NCBI GenBank assembly: GCA_023386795.1
Contig: JAEWJB010000181.1
Location: forward strand, 1-10,046
Reading direction: 5' to 3'
DNA from: Pseudomonadota bacterium
GTDB lineage: Bacteria; Pseudomonadota; Gammaproteobacteria; Xanthomonadales; Xanthomonadaceae
DNA: 10,046 bases
The notes under the pieces are model-generated. The model ran no database searches. It was not told the origin of the DNA and worked only from the letters and a program-made list of their open reading frames with translations. The number at the start of each line of letters is the position of its first letter. The first letter of the stretch is position 1. Shown piece after piece: positions 7,350 to 10,046 of this stretch. The translations under genes were made by a program, and so were the position numbers.

Positions 7350-9446
7350 ATGTCCCGCACCGCCCTCGTCACCACCGCCCTGCCCTACGCCAACGGCCCC
7401 CTGCACCTGGGCCACCTGGTCGGCTATATCCAGGCCGACATCTGGGTGCGCGCGCGCCGGCTGCGCGGCGACAAGACCTGGTTCGTGTGCGCCGACGACA
7501 CGCACGGCACGCCGATCATGCTCGCCGCCGAGAAGGCCGGGGTCACCCCGGAAGCCTTCATCGCCGGCGTGCAGGCCAGCCACGAGCGCGACTTCGCCGC
7601 CTTCGGCGTGGCCTTCGACCACTACGACTCGACCAACTCGCCGGCCAACCGCGAACTGACCGAGGCGTTCTACCAGCGCCTGGACGCGGCCGGGCACATC
7701 AGCCGCCGCTCGGTGGCGCAGTTCTACGACCCGGCCAAGGGCATGTTCCTGCCGGACCGCTACATCAAGGGCATCTGCCCGAACTGCGGCACGCCCGACC
7801 AGTACGGCGACAACTGCGAGGTCTGTGGCGCGACCTACGCGCCGACCGACCTGAAGGAACCCAAGTCGGTGATTTCCGGGGCGACGCCGGAAATCCGCGA
7901 CTCGGAGCATTTCTTCTTCGAGGTCGGCCGGTTCGAATCCTTCCTGCGGCAGTGGCTGGCCGGCGATGTCGCCCTGCCCGGGGTGAAGGCCAAGCTGATG
8001 GAATGGCTGGACGCCGAGGGTGGCCTGCGCGCGTGGGACATCTCGCGCGATGCACCTTACTTCGGCTTCCAGATTCCCGGCCACCCGGGCAAGTATTTCT
8101 ATGTGTGGCTGGACGCGCCGATCGGCTACCTGAGCAGCTTCAAGACCCTGTGCGCGGAAATCGGCGAGGACTTCGAACGCCACCTCGCCGCCGGCACCGA
8201 CACCGAGCTGCACCACTTCATCGGCAAGGACATCGTCAACTTCCACGGCCTGTTCTGGCCGGCGGTGCTGCACGGCACCGGCCAGCGTGCGCCCACGCGC
8301 CTGCACGTCAACGGCTACCTCACCGTGGACGGCGCGAAGATGTCCAAGTCGCGCGGCACCTTCGTGATGGCACGCACCTACCTGGATGTCGGCCTGGAAC
8401 CGGAGGCACTGCGCTATTACTTCGCGGCCAAGTCTTCCGGTGGTGTGGACGACCTGGACCTCAACCTCGGCGACTTCATCGCGCGGGTGAACTCCGACCT
8501 GGTCGGCAAGTTCGTCAACCTCGCCAGCCGCTGCGCCGGCTTCATCAGCAAGCGCTTCGAAGGCAAGCTCGCCGACGTGCTGCCGGACCCGGCGCAGTAC
8601 GCGCGCTTCGTTGCCGCGCTGGCCCCGATCCGCGAAGCCTACGAGCGCAACGACCCGGCCGGCGCGATCCGCCAGGCGATGGCGCTGGCCGACGAGGCCA
8701 ACAAGTACATCGACGAGACCAAGCCGTGGGTGATCGCCAAGCAGGAGGGCAGCGATGCGCAGCTGCAGGCGGTGTGCACCCAGGGCCTGAACCTGTTCCG
8801 CGTGCTGGTGGCCGCGCTCAAGCCGATCCTGCCGCGCACCAGCGCCGAGGCCGAGGCGTTCCTGTCCGCACCGATGACCAGCTGGGAAGACATCGACGCG
8901 CCGCTGGCCGACGGCCATGTCATCCAGCCCTACACCGCCCTGTTCACCCGCATTGACCCGAAACTGATCGACGCCATGACCGAAGCCTCCAAGGACACCC
9001 TCGCCGCTGCCGCGCCGGCGGCCACCGGCCCGACCGCCGCGAAAACCGCCGCTGTAGGAGCGGCTTCAGCCGCGACCGCGCCCAAGCCGGCCGAAGCCGC
9101 GAAAGCCGACACCGCCCATATCGGCATCGAAGACTTCGCCAAGCTTGACCTGCGCATCGGCAAGGTGCTGGCTTGCGAATTCGTCGAAGGCTCGGACAAG
9201 CTGCTGCGCTTCGAACTGGATGCCGGCGACCTCGGCAAGCGCCAGATCTTCTCCGGCATCCGCGCCAGCTACGGCGAGCCGGAGAAGCTGGTCGGCCGCA
9301 ACGTGGTGTTCATCGCCAACCTGGCCCCGCGCAAGATGCGTTTCGGCCTGAGCGAGGGCATGATCCTCTCGGCCGGCTTCGACGGTGGCGCGCTGGCGCT
9401 GCTGGATGCCGACAGCGCAGCGCAGCCGGGCATGCCGGTACGCTGA
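7350..9446 (+). CDS. metG: methionyl-tRNA synthetase
   Basis: A 698-residue class I aminoacyl-tRNA synthetase that charges tRNA-Met with methionine using ATP; cytoplasmic and essential. The N-terminal Rossmann domain carries HLGH (19-22). The connective domain has the zinc site C143, C146, C156 and C159. KMSKS is at 330-334, followed by the helical anticodon-binding domain to about 545. A linker at about 545-590 is very Ala-rich and contains a REP-like sequence (9053-9077) read in frame. The C-terminal EMAP/Trbp111-like tRNA-binding domain runs from about 590 to 698 (FAKLDLRIGKV, with LAPRKMRFGLSEGM near the end) and supports dimerisation and tRNA binding. The length is close to the two-domain E. 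coli form (677). The start at 7350 gives the expected short N-terminus before the ALPYANG motif; the ribosome binding site is weak, with only an AGG at 7334-7336, 13 bases away. The RnfB-like gene follows after 82 bases. Confidence 0.98.
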   Translation: MSRTALVTTALPYANGPLHLGHLVGYIQADIWVRARRLRGDKTWFVCADDTHGTPIMLAAEKAGVTPEAFIAGVQASHERDFAAFGVAFDHYDSTNSPANRELTEAFYQRLDAAGHISRRSVAQFYDPAKGMFLPDRYIKGICPNCGTPDQYGDNCEVCGATYAPTDLKEPKSVISGATPEIRDSEHFFFEVGRFESFLRQWLAGDVALPGVKAKLMEWLDAEGGLRAWDISRDAPYFGFQIPGHPGKYFYVWLDAPIGYLSSFKTLCAEIGEDFERHLAAGTDTELHHFIGKDIVNFHGLFWPAVLHGTGQRAPTRLHVNGYLTVDGAKMSKSRGTFVMARTYLDVGLEPEALRYYFAAKSSGGVDDLDLNLGDFIARVNSDLVGKFVNLASRCAGFISKRFEGKLADVLPDPAQYARFVAALAPIREAYERNDPAGAIRQAMALADEANKYIDETKPWVIAKQEGSDAQLQAVCTQGLNLFRVLVAALKPILPRTSAEAEAFLSAPMTSWEDIDAPLADGHVIQPYTALFTRIDPKLIDAMTEASKDTLAAAAPAATGPTAAKTAAVGAASAATAPKPAEAAKADTAHIGIEDFAKLDLRIGKVLACEFVEGSDKLLRFELDAGDLGKRQIFSGIRASYGEPEKLVGRNVVFIANLAPRKMRFGLSEGMILSAGFDGGALALLDADSAAQPGMPVR
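9053..9077. repeat. REP-like palindromic element inside metG
   Basis: The 25 bases starting TGTAGGAGCGGCTTC and ending GCCGCGACC contain the palindrome GCGGCTTCAGCCGC (9060-9073: 6-base-pair stem, 2-base loop) with the GTAGGAG head and GCGACC tail that I recall from dispersed intergenic repeats in xanthomonads and, in related form, pseudomonads. Here it is translated without a stop as about AVGAASAAT, residues 568 onward, in the Ala-rich linker. Only one copy is visible in this window, so the repeat status rests on memory of the consensus. Confidence 0.65.
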
Positions 9447-9528
9447 CGCCGTGCAGCTGGTGCACGAGCGCTGGTATCGCGGGCGCCGCATCGCCTGACT
9501 CCCCTGCCGCGCAGCCTGACGCCACGCC

Positions 9529-9945
9529 ATGACTTCCCCGCTTCCCGATCTGGTCGAGCGCCTCGACCGCCTGTTGCCGCAGACCCAGTGCGGCCAGTGC
9601 GGATTCGAGGGCTGCCGGCCGTATGCGGAAGCGATGGCGCGCGGGGAAGCAGGCGTGGATCACTGCCCGCCGGGCGGGGACGCGGGGGCACGGGCATTGG
9701 CGGCGGTGCTGCACGTGCCCGCGCTGCCGTACGACCGCAGCCGCGGGGAGCACAAGGCCGCGCAGGTGGCGTGGATCGTGGAAGCCGATTGCATCGGTTG
9801 CACGAAGTGCATCCAGGCCTGCCCGGTGGATGCGATCGTCGGTGGGGCCAAGCACATGCATACGGTGATCGCGCCGCTGTGCACCGGGTGCGAGTTGTGC
9901 CTGCCGGTGTGTCCCGTGGACTGCATCGAGTTGCATGCGGTCTGA
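9529..9945 (+). CDS. RnfB-like 4Fe-4S ferredoxin, soluble form
   Basis: A 138-residue iron-sulfur protein. The N-terminal RnfB-type 4Fe-4S domain has C21, C24, C29 and C46 in QTQCGQCGFEGCRPYAEA...HCPPGG. Two ferredoxin motifs follow: CIGCTKCIQACP (C88, C91, C94, C98) and CTGCELCLPVCP (C118, C121, C124, C128), with an extra C132. That predicts three 4Fe-4S clusters. RnfB/RsxB (192 residues in E. coli) passes electrons within the membrane Rnf/Rsx complex and begins with a membrane helix. This protein lacks that helix and starts almost at the Fe-S domain, so it is probably soluble. Its partner is unknown, and the other Rnf subunits are not in the window. It follows metG by 82 bases and may be read from the metG transcript; no Shine-Dalgarno site is evident. 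It is often annotated rnfB, but I withhold the symbol because the complex membership is uncertain. Confidence 0.88.
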   Translation: MTSPLPDLVERLDRLLPQTQCGQCGFEGCRPYAEAMARGEAGVDHCPPGGDAGARALAAVLHVPALPYDRSRGEHKAAQVAWIVEADCIGCTKCIQACPVDAIVGGAKHMHTVIAPLCTGCELCLPVCPVDCIELHAV

Positions 9946-9950
9946 TTCTT

Positions 9951-9975
9951 GGCGCTGCGAGGCGGCGCTTTTGTT
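9951..9975 (+). terminator. intrinsic terminator after the RnfB-like gene
   Basis: GGCGCTGC (9951-9958), a 3-base GAG loop and GCGGCGCT (9962-9969) form an 8-base-pair stem with two G-U pairs. The last stem base runs into TTTTGTT (9969-9975). It sits 5 bases after the stop codon and is the natural end of the metG-rnfB-like unit. Confidence 0.75.
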
Positions 9976-10009
9976 CTGGTCGCGCGGCACCCGGGGGCAG
10001 GCCCTTTCC

Positions 10010-10046
10010 GGGACACGCCGTGAATCCATCCATGGAGGCTCGTAGG
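10010..10046. repeat. partial dispersed intergenic repeat at the window edge
   Basis: The segment with GGGACACGCCGTGAATCC followed by ATCCATGGAGGCTCG resembles an intergenic repeat I recall from Xanthomonadaceae genomes, where CGCCGT.AATCCATCCATGG..GCT leads into a GC-rich inverted repeat. The second half would lie beyond the window. No second copy is present here, so the identification depends on memory. Confidence 0.45.

Noticed and set aside
9451..9498. A 15-codon GTG-started frame between metG and the RnfB-like gene, reading VQLVHERWYRGRRIA.
   Set aside because: It is too short, with no ribosome binding site and no recognised homologue; it may be a remnant or chance.
10032..10046. An ATG followed by GAGGCTCGTAGG at the window end as the start of a new gene.
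   Set aside because: Only five codons are visible, and the sequence fits an intergenic repeat better.

Overview
The window is very GC-rich, with strongly G/C-biased third codon positions, and every recognisable gene lies on the plus strand. Gene types, the Shine-Dalgarno sites, CATGCGATAATC-like upstream motifs and a REP-type palindrome (core GCGGCTTCAGCCGC) fit a gammaproteobacterium of the Xanthomonadaceae/Lysobacteraceae (Lysobacter, Luteimonas, Pseudoxanthomonas or Stenotrophomonas relatives). That placement is inferred from general features, not from a database match.

Layout: positions 1-162 hold a possible 3' end of an upstream gene and a short leader. From 163 to 3193 two exported hydrolases form a tight pair: a DUF885 metallopeptidase-like protein with a lysine-rich N-terminal tail, then a class C beta-lactamase-fold serine hydrolase whose ribosome binding site begins in the stop codon of the first. 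A small cytoplasmic YaeR-like VOC/glyoxalase-fold protein follows (3253-3636) with a candidate promoter/dyad in front. After a 177-base gap containing a perfect inverted repeat comes a large TonB-dependent outer-membrane receptor (3814-6678). A weak terminator-like hairpin and a candidate promoter separate it from a small exported DUF2147 protein (6799-7242), which ends at a good intrinsic terminator.

The last block is housekeeping: metG, methionyl-tRNA synthetase with the C-terminal tRNA-binding domain (7350-9446), then a short RnfB-like protein with three predicted 4Fe-4S sites but no membrane anchor (9529-9945), closed by an intrinsic terminator. The window ends inside what looks like a dispersed intergenic repeat.

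Functionally, the first half is envelope biology (exported hydrolases, nutrient receptor, small periplasmic protein) and the second half is translation and electron transfer. I found no new multi-gene system, phage, transposase, CRISPR array or RNA gene. The best leads are a REP-like palindrome translated in frame inside the metG linker, six short-spaced cysteine pairs accounting for all cysteines of the receptor, the perfect inverted repeat just before the receptor's ribosome binding site, and the membrane-anchor-free RnfB relative.
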